Assembly (NCBI GenBank): GCA_001940645.1
Contig: MDVS01000117.1
Coordinates: 1 to 64,000, forward strand
DNA length: 64,000 bases
Origin: Candidatus Heimdallarchaeota archaeon LC_3
GTDB taxonomy: Archaea; Asgardarchaeota; Heimdallarchaeia; Hodarchaeales; LC-3
Direction: 5' to 3'
The notes below the pieces were generated by a model, which made no database searches, was not told the origin of the DNA, and worked only from the letters and a program-made list of their open reading frames with translations. Positions 45,812-55,030 of the stretch are shown here, piece by piece; positions within the stretch are counted from its first letter, which is position 1; every line of letters begins with the position of its first letter. Made by a program: the position numbers and the translations under genes.

Positions 45812-47674
45812 TTAATACAAAAAATTTTTGTAGTAATTTTCAATATAATGTGTAATCAAATATTTAATTACTAATCCAGTTATAATTAGAATAGTTAAAT
45901 ACCAAAAAACTGCTATAAAGCTTATTACCGATTGAGGAATAACTAATCCTAAAATGAAAACCAAACCAAAAAGGGATCCAATAAAAAATCCCCAAAACAC
46001 CATTCCCCAGATTTCCTTACTTACTGATACTTCGATTACCTTCATATTAGCTCCTAAGGACTTTAATATTTGAAGGATATTTCTTCTAATATCAATTATT
46101 GTTGTAGTATATATAATAACAGCAATTATGTAGGCTAAAATTGTTGGAAATATTATTAGTAAAAGAATATTACCTAAACTATTTTGAAATTCAATATTTC
46201 GATCTATTATTGGGTCTAATGGAATCAAAGTTAATGGTATTTCTAGATTGTTTAATTTTTCTGATATTCTTATAAAATTATTGGTAGAATTAATTTTCAC
46301 AATTGCGAAGTTTCGTAAATTGGAATTAAGATTAAAAATTGAAATCATTTGTTGAGTGGATATATAAACAGTTTTTCCTTTTAAAAAAGGGTCTATCAAC
46401 ATAGTTTCTACTGAAAATCTTATTGCACTTTTGTTGATTTGCAGCTGTTCTTTATTTTCTAGCGGATTATTTAGAATTTCCCAAGCAGTAGATTCACCCA
46501 CAGCAATTTGGTTTTCATTTAATGATTTTGGATCTTTTCCAAAAAATTGCCAATTTGAAAAGGAATCTTTCATAGATTGTCCAATAAGAAAAGTATCACC
46601 TCTCTTTGTCAATATAGAATATTGATTATCACTTATATACCGTTCATAGATTCCTAATACTGATACTAATGTAATTATTTTAAATTCTATGTTATTATTA
46701 GTAATTTTTTCACTATTGAGTATTTCTCTTACATTATTCTCTGAAAATGAATAATTTAACAAATTAATGGTTAAATTTGTTGGAGAGAAGAGTGAATATC
46801 CATCTCGGACAAAATTTTCCAATTTCGGATCAACTATCACATATAAATTTTCATCCCCGATCCCTTGATTCATAGCTTGTATAGTTGAATCTTTTACGGA
46901 GAATGTTCCAAATAAAACTGAGGAAAAAATTGCTGTTAACATAATTAGTGAAAGAAAATGACTTTTTACTAAATAAAATGTTCGACTAAAATTGATTCTA
47001 GCAAGCTTGTGAACAATTTTATTTGCTTTTGTAGAAGGAATGAAAAATGATATCCAAATGGGAAGTTTTAATTCGGGTTGAATTTCTCCAGAGAGAATTT
47101 CGGTATAGAATTTTTTAATAGATCTAACAACTATAATTGAAGCAAAAATGTAGCTGAGAATAAGAAAGGTTAAGACAAATATGAGAGAAATAGTTAACAT
47201 ATCCATGAAAGATACTTGAATGAAAACATCAAAATTTAATATAGACAAATATATTGATACAAAAAAGAAAAGAAAATTTCCTATTAGTATGGATAATAAA
47301 CATGATAATAAACTGATTATTAATATTTCTGCAATTAATCTGTCTGTGATTTTTTCAATTAAACCTCCGACTGCTAACATCAATGCTACATCTTTTTTTT
47401 TAGTTTGGAAAAATGTTCTCAAAGTCATTAAAAAAAAGAAAAGAGATGAAATAAAAGAAAGAACTGCTATAATTATTACAAAAGCAGCATATCTATTTGA
47501 AAGTGTTGTATTAATTAATAATCCGTCATCAAATCGAATCAGTGATTCTGTAAAATTCGCTGCCAGTAAAAATGCAAAAATACTACTAGCAAGGCTAACT
47601 GATTGGCCTAATAATAAATATTTACTCTCATTTCTAGAATGAAAATTATTCCATCCATAAGACCAAGCACCCAT
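45812..47674 (-). CDS. FtsX/MacB-type ABC transporter permease
   Basis: The product (620 residues) has about eight membrane helices in two FtsX-like groups. Residues 60-200 contain helices with the FtsX motif LMLAVGGLIEKITDRLI. A second set begins near 500 with LQILKSLGANMKVIEVSVSKEIWGM. A large extracellular domain (about 265-495) lies between and looks like a MacB-type periplasmic domain. Such permeases drive extrusion or shape changes rather than uptake. The ATPase gene lies 51 bases upstream on the same strand. Confidence 0.85.
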   Translation of the reverse strand: MGAWSYGWNNFHSRNESKYLLLGQSVSLASSIFAFLLAANFTESLIRFDDGLLINTTLSNRYAAFVIIIAVLSFISSLFFFLMTLRTFFQTKKKDVALMLAVGGLIEKITDRLIAEILIISLLSCLLSILIGNFLFFFVSIYLSILNFDVFIQVSFMDMLTISLIFVLTFLILSYIFASIIVVRSIKKFYTEILSGEIQPELKLPIWISFFIPSTKANKIVHKLARINFSRTFYLVKSHFLSLIMLTAIFSSVLFGTFSVKDSTIQAMNQGIGDENLYVIVDPKLENFVRDGYSLFSPTNLTINLLNYSFSENNVREILNSEKITNNNIEFKIITLVSVLGIYERYISDNQYSILTKRGDTFLIGQSMKDSFSNWQFFGKDPKSLNENQIAVGESTAWEILNNPLENKEQLQINKSAIRFSVETMLIDPFLKGKTVYISTQQMISIFNLNSNLRNFAIVKINSTNNFIRISEKLNNLEIPLTLIPLDPIIDRNIEFQNSLGNILLLIIFPTILAYIIAVIIYTTTIIDIRRNILQILKSLGANMKVIEVSVSKEIWGMVFWGFFIGSLFGLVFILGLVIPQSVISFIAVFWYLTILIITGLVIKYLITHYIENYYKNFLY

Positions 47675-47725
47675 AATTATCAGTTCAGAATTGATTATTT
47701 TATATTACAAATAATGTTCGAATAA

Positions 47726-48457
47726 CTAGTTTTGATTATCATCTAAATCGAATTCTTTTCCTTTCTCAGGTTCTGATATCCTTTTAAAAGAAAAATTAGT
47801 TTTTTCATTTTCTTTTAATTCTAAAATACATGTTCCAAGCTCAAAGATAGACGTATCATGAGTTGCGACAACGATTGTTATATCAAACTCAGTATGCACT
47901 GTTCTTAAAATTTTAATGATAAAGCTTCTTGTCATATTATCTAAATTTGCAGTAGGTTCATCAGCTAGTAATATGGAAGGATTATTTACTAATGCACGTG
48001 CGAAAGCTGTACGTTGTTGCTCTCCACCTGATAATTGTGATGGAAAATGGTTGGCTCTAGATTTAAGACCAATACGTTCCAAATGGTCTAAGGCAATCGT
48101 ACGAGCTTCATTGGAAAAGGCACCAGACAGTTCTAATGGTAACATAACATTCTCCAAACAAGTTAATGTGGGTATTAAATGAAAATCTTGAAAAACAAAA
48201 CCTATGTAAGCTGCCCGAAAAAGCGCTAATTTCTCCTGATTCATTTCACCAAGATTATTTCTTGAAATCAAGACTTTACCATTTGAATATTGTGTTAAAC
48301 CACCTATTATTTTAAGTAAAGTTGTTTTTCCGGTGCCAGAGGCTCCCCGAATTATAACAAAATCTCTTTCTTTTGCTTTGAAAGATAAATCTTCGAGAAT
48401 CGAGATCTTTTCTTTATTTAGCATATAAAACTTTGAAACTTCTTCGAAATCTATCAT
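47726..48457 (-). CDS. ABC transporter ATP-binding protein (LolD/MacB type)
   Basis: The product (243 residues) has Walker A GASGTGKTT at residues 37-45, the Q-loop in VFQDFHLIPTLT, the ABC signature LSGGEQQR and Walker B LLADEPTANLD. These match the LolD/FtsE/MacB exporter family. It precedes the permease gene on the same strand, and the pair forms a complete two-gene exporter. The cargo is unknown. The acidic tail (EKGKEFDLDDNQN) is extra. Confidence 0.93.
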   Translation of the reverse strand: MIDFEEVSKFYMLNKEKISILEDLSFKAKERDFVIIRGASGTGKTTLLKIIGGLTQYSNGKVLISRNNLGEMNQEKLALFRAAYIGFVFQDFHLIPTLTCLENVMLPLELSGAFSNEARTIALDHLERIGLKSRANHFPSQLSGGEQQRTAFARALVNNPSILLADEPTANLDNMTRSFIIKILRTVHTEFDITIVVATHDTSIFELGTCILELKENEKTNFSFKRISEPEKGKEFDLDDNQN

Positions 48458-48566
48458 TGATTATTCCAATAAATTGATAATAAAATCCATTTGAATTTTT
48501 ATTAAAAAAATATTAAATTATTTGTTTATAGACGATGTATTTCCTAAAAAAAATATTCTCTTTTTC

Positions 48567-50048
48567 TTATTTTTTTATATCATTTTGAAAGAATTTCAGA
48601 CTAATATTTTCTTTGGTAGCAATTACGAGACTGCTTATAAGAATAATTATACCTGTTGTCTGAATGAATACTCCTATGAGGAAGTTTACATTACGATGGA
48701 AAATAACATTGACTGTATAATTAATATTTGCATAAACATTTGTTTGGTTCCAATGTGGGGCAGAAATCCAATCATATAAAATAAATCCAACCGAAATACT
48801 TTGTTTTCCGGTAGTGAAGATAATTGGAGGCTGAAAGATCTCCTTTATATCAATTTTATTATATAAAACAGATGAATCACTAATTAGGGCATTAACAGAT
48901 TGTTTGTACAAAGTTTTGAACTCTAAATCTGTAGAATTAATTATTTCACTCATATTCTCAGTTTGACTAAACAAAATAGAAACTTTACTTTCCCATTCTG
49001 TGATTCTATCTTGTGGAGCAAAAATCAAAGCTAAACTAGCATTTGCAACAGAAATACTATTAGAAATTAAATGAATCTCATTTAAAGAGTTAGGATCAAG
49101 AGGTTGATACATAGATTCAAAGACAGTTTTTGACGAAGGAGATAAAAAATCATCGGTAAACTGAAGAGTTGAAGTATTTGTTCTAGAATCATTAAGTTCT
49201 GACCCTAACATTGGCCCTAAGGAAAAACCAATTAATAAAAGAATTAAAGAAGATCCTAGTAACCATTTTGGTATTTGATTCCAAATATTAGTAATATTAC
49301 CAAATAAATTGGATATCTTTTTTGGCCAATGTATCTTAAACCCAGATAAAAGTGGTTTAATAACATAATTAATATATAAAATAAAAATAATTGAATGTAA
49401 GATTAATCCAACTAATAATAGATCAAATTCTGGCCTTCCAAAATAAGAAATTATTTGATCAGGAGACCAATTAAGTAAATAAACTTGTAAAGATTGAAGA
49501 TTTGAAAAATCGATATCTATTTTTAATTCTTTAGGTGTCCATGGCAAGAGAAAAAAGGGATAGGCTAGAATTTCTATTAATACTTTGGGTTGATACACAC
49601 CATCATCAAATGGCCAAAATAATAACATTCCCCCTTCAGCAGAATCAATGTCTAAAATTAAATGCATTATCCAAAATAATGATGCTAGAATGAAGGAATA
49701 ACCTATCAATCTTGTTAAATTTATTGAATCAGTTTTCAATTGAATTTCATTTTTGTAGTAATTGAATAAAATAACGCTTATTCCAATCAGTACCAATATC
49801 AGCGGAAAAAAGATAGAATGTGTAGCTCCTCTGTGATAAAAAATGTTTAAAACAGGTTCCCCTCCAGGAATCCAACCGGTAAACAATCTAATAAGATAGT
49901 CTAAATCTGGACCTATTGCAAATAGAGAAGTTATGAAGAATAATAATCTTGTTCGTTTTGATTCTAAATAAGTTTTTCTTAATTTAGTACCAATTAACAT
50001 CCATATTAAAAGCGATTCTAATGCTAAGTGGGTTGTAAACCAAGTCAT
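48567..50048 (-). CDS. YdjM/DUF457-type membrane protein with long C-terminal domain
   Basis: The product (493 residues) starts with the metal-binding pattern of the YdjM-like membrane hydrolase family: HLALESLL, GPDLDYLIR and FYHRGATHSIFFPLIL. About six helices follow in the first 260 residues. From about residue 285 a large soluble domain, probably external, is followed by one last helix near 455-480. The hydrolase activity of this family is presumed, not proven. It lies upstream of the ABC exporter genes on the same strand, with a 110-base gap. Confidence 0.78.
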   Translation of the reverse strand: MTWFTTHLALESLLIWMLIGTKLRKTYLESKRTRLLFFITSLFAIGPDLDYLIRLFTGWIPGGEPVLNIFYHRGATHSIFFPLILVLIGISVILFNYYKNEIQLKTDSINLTRLIGYSFILASLFWIMHLILDIDSAEGGMLLFWPFDDGVYQPKVLIEILAYPFFLLPWTPKELKIDIDFSNLQSLQVYLLNWSPDQIISYFGRPEFDLLLVGLILHSIIFILYINYVIKPLLSGFKIHWPKKISNLFGNITNIWNQIPKWLLGSSLILLLIGFSLGPMLGSELNDSRTNTSTLQFTDDFLSPSSKTVFESMYQPLDPNSLNEIHLISNSISVANASLALIFAPQDRITEWESKVSILFSQTENMSEIINSTDLEFKTLYKQSVNALISDSSVLYNKIDIKEIFQPPIIFTTGKQSISVGFILYDWISAPHWNQTNVYANINYTVNVIFHRNVNFLIGVFIQTTGIIILISSLVIATKENISLKFFQNDIKK

Positions 50049-50275
50049 TTATAGTATCAAACCATTAAAACATTATTGTAATGATATATCTAAAATAATT
50101 AAATTGAATATTATATAAAATTGAAATTACCAAATAAATAAAGTTGTAGTTAAAGACTAAAGAAACAAAATTATTTACGTCATTGTTCTTAGAGAAGCAA
50201 AGTAAGTTTTTTATCCTTAATTGTTAAAATAGCTATAATTTCGATATTTATTGCTATTATTATGTTTAATTATGA

Positions 50276-51322
50276 TTGAAAAATGGAATACTCATAAAAA
50301 TGTTAACTGATACATTTCTAAAAAAAGCAGAATCTTTTATAATTAATCTCTTAATCAAACAGCATTATAAACAACCAAGCTATGTTAGAGATACTGATTC
50401 TATAAAAAAATATCTTAATTTTTTTAAACATGATACATTAAAGTTGTTTTTACCAATTTCTAAGAAATATCATATTGATACAAGCAATGCAACCATTATA
50501 GCTCCTGACCATTATGTGATTCAGTTTCCCACCCCATATAATCCTGTTCCTCTTTTTAAAGAGGAATTTATAAAAGACAACCAATTACAAATAGCAAAGT
50601 TGCATTATTTTCCATATAATAAAAGAAAAAAAGCTGAGATCTCAGATAGAGCCATGATCTATATTCATGGATGGGGTAGGGGAAATTTTAATTTTGAAAA
50701 ACAATTTCAATTCAAAATTTTTCAGAAATCTTATAATGTCGATATTTTTGCTTTAGAGCTCCCTTATCATAACACTAGAAATCCCAATCCTAATACTACT
50801 TTTTCTGGACAAGGATTTCTTGATTCCGACTTAGTTCGGACTATAGAAGCTTTCAGACAATCAACCATTGAATCATTTTTTCTCCTAAGATTTTTGAATA
50901 AAATTTATTCTGATGTAGGTGCTGTTGGTGTTTCATTAGGAGCTCATATCTTAATAATGCTGAATATGTTACTTGAACAAAATATGTTTTCTCTTACCTG
51001 CTTGGTTGGAACACCAATGAGAGAAAATATCCGAAATCTCAAAATTTCCCCAAATATGATAAATTCTATGAAAAATAAGGAAGTTATGAAAGCATTATCA
51101 ATCCTGGACTTCAGTAAAATACCTATAAAGCATTATAATGAAGACCAATATCTGTTTGGTGGACGTTTTGATTCAATAATATCCCCAAATACTGTAAAAA
51201 ATTTGGGAAGACATATTAAAAGTAAAACTTATCTTGTTCCAACAGGACACTTCACTTTTCCTTTATATTTTCCATTTATTGTTAAAAAAATAGCGCAATG
51301 GCCGAATAATGTCACAAAGTAA
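50276..51322 (+). CDS. Alpha/beta hydrolase
   Basis: The product (348 residues) has the alpha/beta hydrolase parts in order: oxyanion-hole HGWGRG (131-136), nucleophile Ser220 in GVSLGA, Asp299 in GGRFDSI and His325 in TGHFTF. A 120-residue N-terminal segment precedes the core. The substrate is unknown; position before a PlsC-type gene hints at a lipid or ester. The TTG at 50276 is the first start; an ATG eight codons in (50300) is also possible. Confidence 0.82.
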   Translation: MKNGILIKMLTDTFLKKAESFIINLLIKQHYKQPSYVRDTDSIKKYLNFFKHDTLKLFLPISKKYHIDTSNATIIAPDHYVIQFPTPYNPVPLFKEEFIKDNQLQIAKLHYFPYNKRKKAEISDRAMIYIHGWGRGNFNFEKQFQFKIFQKSYNVDIFALELPYHNTRNPNPNTTFSGQGFLDSDLVRTIEAFRQSTIESFFLLRFLNKIYSDVGAVGVSLGAHILIMLNMLLEQNMFSLTCLVGTPMRENIRNLKISPNMINSMKNKEVMKALSILDFSKIPIKHYNEDQYLFGGRFDSIISPNTVKNLGRHIKSKTYLVPTGHFTFPLYFPFIVKKIAQWPNNVTK

Positions 51323-51421
51323 GTTGGATATTATAACAAAAACCTTACATTATATTTAACAAATATGAAAAAATTAAGTTTCTAATTTAACAAAAGCAAA
51401 TATTGTTGTGGAAGAGCCAAA

Positions 51422-52147
51422 ATGCCTTCAGATTTAGAATATAAGATTGCAAAACAAGTAATAGCTACAATATCAAAAGTGGCGTATAGAATGAAAGTTT
51501 CAGGATTAGAAAATCTTGAAGGATTAAAACCACCTTATGTGATGGCTGCTAATCATCATTCGACTTATGATGCTTTATTGATGGGCATGTTTATTGAAGC
51601 AAAAGTACAATTTCTTGGGAAAAAATCGGCATTGTTTAATAACAAAGTTTGGTCAGCAATCAATAATTATTTTGGAACTATTCCGGTTCAAGACAAACCT
51701 GGGCAAAATACTCAGGCAATTAATGCTGGTTTAAGTGTTTTAAATTCAGGTAATGTATTGGGAATCTTTCCAGAAGGACATATCGTAGCTCATAAAAAAT
51801 CTTTCGAAGGTAAAACAGGAGTAGCACGTTTTGCTATACAAGCTGGTGTACCAGTATTACCAGTAGGTATACTCGGAACTGAAGATGTACTCCCTTATCC
51901 TGAATATGGGCAACCTCCTGCTATTTGGCCGCGTATAGGAAAAAAAGTTGAAGTTCATTTTCGTCCGCCTTTATATTTTGACAAATATAAACCAGATGAT
52001 ATAAATAATAAAAAAGCCCTTAGAGATGTAACCGATGCAATTATGAAGGAAATTCGAATTGCAAGTAAGGGGTATGGCTGTCCAGCTCCCTATCTTTATA
52101 ATCTAATCAAAGAGGGTGTTTTAACTAAAGAACAAATAATTAATTAA
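51422..52147 (+). CDS. PlsC-type 1-acyl-glycerol-3-phosphate acyltransferase
   Basis: The product (241 residues) is an acyltransferase. The catalytic HxxxxD motif is NHHSTYD (44-50) and the phosphate-binding motif is FPEG (116-119). A third block, GVPVLPVGI, follows. In bacteria and eukaryotes PlsC acylates lysophosphatidic acid. Archaeal membranes normally use ether-linked isoprenoids, so its substrate here is an open question. Four codons upstream of the window of conservation look normal. It follows the hydrolase gene with a 100-base gap and precedes the Trm112-like gene. Confidence 0.88.
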   Translation: MPSDLEYKIAKQVIATISKVAYRMKVSGLENLEGLKPPYVMAANHHSTYDALLMGMFIEAKVQFLGKKSALFNNKVWSAINNYFGTIPVQDKPGQNTQAINAGLSVLNSGNVLGIFPEGHIVAHKKSFEGKTGVARFAIQAGVPVLPVGILGTEDVLPYPEYGQPPAIWPRIGKKVEVHFRPPLYFDKYKPDDINNKKALRDVTDAIMKEIRIASKGYGCPAPYLYNLIKEGVLTKEQIIN

Positions 52148-52198
52148 AACTAGATTTACTATCTTGAGGAGATTTCAATTCTAGAAGACTTATTTCCA

Positions 52199-52480
52199 AT
52201 GTTAATGTGCCCTTATTGTGGAGAAGAACCTCCAAATCCACGTTTACAACTTCATCAATTACTTACTTCTGAATTAAAACATGGAAAACGTATCCATCAT
52301 GGTGTTGTGTATTGTGAAGAATGTACACGATTTTGGATGATCCACGATGACATACTATATATGTCAACTGATGATATTCGAGATAAGAAAAAAGAACTTG
52401 AATTCCTTCGCGAATGGCAAGAACAACTACCAGAACATATAACTCAGCAATCAAAACCTTATAATTTAAAAATAAACTGA
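52199..52480 (+). CDS. Trm112-like zinc-finger protein
   Basis: The product is about 94 residues with CPYCGEEPP near the start and VVYCEECTRFWMIHDDILYM later. This pattern of two CxxC pairs and a final hydrophobic ending fits Trm112, which activates RNA- and protein-modifying methyltransferases in archaea and eukaryotes. The ATG at 52199 has no ribosome-binding site close by. A GAGGAG at 52166-52171 instead sits six bases before an in-frame ATT at 52178, which would add LEDLFP-type residues typical of Trm112 starts. The true start is uncertain. Confidence 0.7.
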   Translation: MLMCPYCGEEPPNPRLQLHQLLTSELKHGKRIHHGVVYCEECTRFWMIHDDILYMSTDDIRDKKKELEFLREWQEQLPEHITQQSKPYNLKIN

Positions 52481-52509
52481 TAAAGTAAACTTTCTAAGAA
52501 TAGAATCCT

Positions 52510-52566
52510 GTCACCAGTCAGATTCGAACCACAAGGTCACTCTACTGAATAGTCATTTGTGACGAC
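52510..52566 (-). pseudogene. tRNA-like relic lacking the anticodon arm
   Basis: On the minus strand, GTCGTCA and TGGTGAC pair as a seven-base acceptor stem with two wobbles. A D-arm-like GACTATTCAGTAGAGTG and the T-loop sequence TTCGAAT are present. Only 57 bases separate the ends, the anticodon arm is absent, and the T stem pairs at only three of five positions. It reads as a tRNA gene that lost about 17-20 bases and then decayed. Confidence 0.6.
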
Positions 52567-52724
52567 TTTCATCATTCTGATTTACAAGATCTAATTAAGA
52601 AAAAACTCTCTAATAATATTATGTTTATGAATCTTAATCACATTTGGTATTTGTGTATTTTAAGTATCTGTCCGTAACTATTCATTTAAATACCATTTAT
52701 ACGTTTAGGAATATTGAAAAGCAA

Positions 52725-53441
52725 ATGTTAACAAATGACGATAATGACAATAGTAGTTTTCAGAATTCTAGTGATTTTGATCAACAAACTCCATCTCAAC
52801 ATACAGATGAGCTCGGACAAAGAAATCATGATTCGTTACCGGCATCCTTTCAAAAAATTGTGTATATTCCAAAAGCAAATAATTTAGAATCGGAAATTCT
52901 ATCATTATATACTTCAAAAATACCAAACTTTGGTTATTCTTTTACTGGATTAAAAAGAAAATTAGGAAATATTCATCAACAGAGTTTAGCCAATTCTCTG
53001 GATCGTTTAATTGAAGATTCCTATCTTGTTAAAGATCAGTTTGGAAATTATTTACTGGATCCTGAAAAATCTTCAAGAAACCGATTTAAAAGCAATTTTA
53101 ATAAAAATTCAGATGTATTATGGGATGAACGGTGGTCAGGAAGACCTTTGCAACATATTTCGGTAAAAAAGATATATCAGGATTTGCACGGAAAATGGTT
53201 TGGGAAGAGTAGGTTTGTTGGAGGAGTTTATAATTCCCAAAAGAATGAAGCTCTTTTAGAATGGGTAAATACAACTAATGATGGACAATCACAGCTAAAT
53301 ATAAAATTTGATGAGGTTAGAGCAAGATTTAGAAACTTAGAATGGATTGAGCGTGATAAAGCGTTAGAAGTTTTTAACCGATCATTCACATCAAATAACA
53401 TTTTGATGATCTTTGAACCATCCCAAAAGTATAACAACTAA
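52725..53441 (+). CDS. Predicted winged-helix DNA-binding protein
   Basis: The product is about 238 residues. The first 45 are polar and probably disordered (Asn, Asp, Gln and Ser-rich). The section ESEILSLYTSKIPNFGYSF followed by QSLANSLDRLIEDSYLVKD and a short wing YLL looks like a winged helix. A second folded region contains WFGKSRFVGGVYNSQKNEALLEW, a beta-rich stretch. No family is recognised. In-frame codons extend to 52644, but the ATG at 52725 gives the natural polar start. Confidence 0.65.
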   Translation: MLTNDDNDNSSFQNSSDFDQQTPSQHTDELGQRNHDSLPASFQKIVYIPKANNLESEILSLYTSKIPNFGYSFTGLKRKLGNIHQQSLANSLDRLIEDSYLVKDQFGNYLLDPEKSSRNRFKSNFNKNSDVLWDERWSGRPLQHISVKKIYQDLHGKWFGKSRFVGGVYNSQKNEALLEWVNTTNDGQSQLNIKFDEVRARFRNLEWIERDKALEVFNRSFTSNNILMIFEPSQKYNN

Positions 53442-53704
53442 ATCAAGATTTTAAATAACAGTTTTGAGTTTGAAAATATGACATAGAACTTTTCTCTTAT
53501 TTTAATTCAAAATTTAAAGATTTTTTTCCATTTCAAATAATAAAAAACACTTTCAGCGATTTTAAAGTTATTTTAGGATTACTATTAGACTTTCCTAGAA
53601 TGAAATTATCATTTCACCAGATAACTTAGTCATTAAGTATCAAAAATCCAATATTCATCCATAACAATATTTCTTAATTATATAACAAATTTTGGTGAAT
53701 AATT

Positions 53705-54349
53705 ATGGAAAAAATGGTAGAAATGCCTAAAGATGAAAAATTATTGAAAACAGGAACCACAGGATTGGCATTACGTTATGATGGTGGAGTAATTATTGCT
53801 GCGGATAAAAGAGTCAGTGCGGGATATATTATTGGTAAAAATGCTGAAAAAATTCATTTACTAACCAACAATATTGGGATGGCAATATCAGGACTGGTAT
53901 CAGATGCTATGAGTCTTGTAGACGTCATGAAAGCAGAATTGAAACTTTATAGATTTGATAACGCTCTAGAACCTACTGTTAAAGTTGCCGCTTCATTACT
54001 TGGAGTTATTACCCACGGAGCTTATAGAAGATATTTTCCTTACTGGACTCAACTAATTGTTGGTGGTGCTGATATAACCGGTCCACATCTTTATAACATT
54101 GATCCTAGTGGAGCTGTATCTGAAGATAATTTCATGGTTATTGGAAGTGGTTCATTATTTGCATTATCCAAGCTAGATGATGGCTGGAAAGAACGATTAA
54201 GTAAAGATGACGCTAGGAGATTAACCATCCAGGCTTTGAAACTAGCTATTAGTCGTGATTTATACACTGGAGATGGATTCAATATCTTCTTCTTCACTAA
54301 AGATGGCTCAGAAAAGGAAAGTGTTAACTTAAAAACAGTGGAGGCTTAA
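53705..54349 (+). CDS. psmB1: Proteasome beta subunit, copy 1
   Basis: The product (214 residues) is a 20S proteasome catalytic subunit. A 17-residue propeptide ends in KTG before the mature Thr1 (G-TTGLALRYDGG). Asp17 lies in AADKR and the catalytic Lys is the one before IHLL, one residue short of the usual number. The conserved SGLVSDA, HLYNIDPSGAV and IGSGSLFALSKL segments are present. A GGTG motif precedes the ATG. It is the first gene of a four-gene cluster and abuts the alpha gene by two bases. Confidence 0.94.
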   Translation: MEKMVEMPKDEKLLKTGTTGLALRYDGGVIIAADKRVSAGYIIGKNAEKIHLLTNNIGMAISGLVSDAMSLVDVMKAELKLYRFDNALEPTVKVAASLLGVITHGAYRRYFPYWTQLIVGGADITGPHLYNIDPSGAVSEDNFMVIGSGSLFALSKLDDGWKERLSKDDARRLTIQALKLAISRDLYTGDGFNIFFFTKDGSEKESVNLKTVEA

Positions 54350-54351
54350 TA

Positions 54352-55017
54352 TTGATTGATACAAGAGTTCCTTATGATAAATCAACAGTAATATGGTCTC
54401 CAGATGGAGAATTAGTTCAATTAAGCTATGCAAGAAGAGCTTCTGAAAAAGGCTTATCTGCAATGGGAATTTTATTAAATGATAGCACCATTTTGCTAGC
54501 TGGAAAGACTAAAGTTGATAAATTGGTTGAAACTCAATCAAAAATAAAGCTTGTAGATGATAATCTGTATTTATTAGCTTCAGGTCTTAGCTCTGATTCG
54601 AATTTGTTGTTATCACAGGCACGAGTAATGGCTCAGCGACATACACTAGTGTATGGTGATCCTATGGGTCCTGAAGCTTTATCTAAATCTTTAGGAGACA
54701 TGATGGCCCGAGTAACATTATCTGGTGGATTACGTGCGTTTGGAACAAGCCTGATTATTGCTGGTTTTCATCCAAACAATAAGAAACCAAAAATGTTTTT
54801 CGTAGATAATGGTGGATCATATTTTTCTGCTAAAGCCTATGCCAGTGGACAGGATACTGAAAGAATAGTGTCATATTTCCGTGAACATCTAAAATCACCT
54901 CTAAGTGTTGATGAGGGTAAAAAATTGATAATAGATGCTTTGAACGCGATAGCAGCAGATCCTGAAAAGAAAGTCACCGAAGAAGATGTCGAATTTCTTG
55001 TTGTGGCATTAGATTAG
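54352..55017 (+). CDS. psmA1: Proteasome alpha subunit, copy 1
   Basis: The product (221 residues) forms the outer ring of the 20S proteasome. It has YDKSTVIWSPDGELVQLSYARRASEKG, the gate region in which the usual YDR is YDK, then SGLSSDSNLLLSQARVMAQ and SGGLRAFGTSLIIAGF. The usual N-terminal extension before YDR is shorter than in typical archaeal alpha subunits. The start is TTG with GGAGG upstream. It is not a catalytic subunit: it gates access and binds ATPase regulators. Confidence 0.93.
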   Translation: MIDTRVPYDKSTVIWSPDGELVQLSYARRASEKGLSAMGILLNDSTILLAGKTKVDKLVETQSKIKLVDDNLYLLASGLSSDSNLLLSQARVMAQRHTLVYGDPMGPEALSKSLGDMMARVTLSGGLRAFGTSLIIAGFHPNNKKPKMFFVDNGGSYFSAKAYASGQDTERIVSYFREHLKSPLSVDEGKKLIIDALNAIAADPEKKVTEEDVEFLVVALD

Positions 55018-55030
55018 TGAGGAAATTAAA

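Noticed and set aside
48522..48779. An 85-codon plus-strand frame
   Set aside because: It lies mostly antisense to the start-distal end of the YdjM-like gene on the other strand, which has clear membrane and metal-binding patterns.
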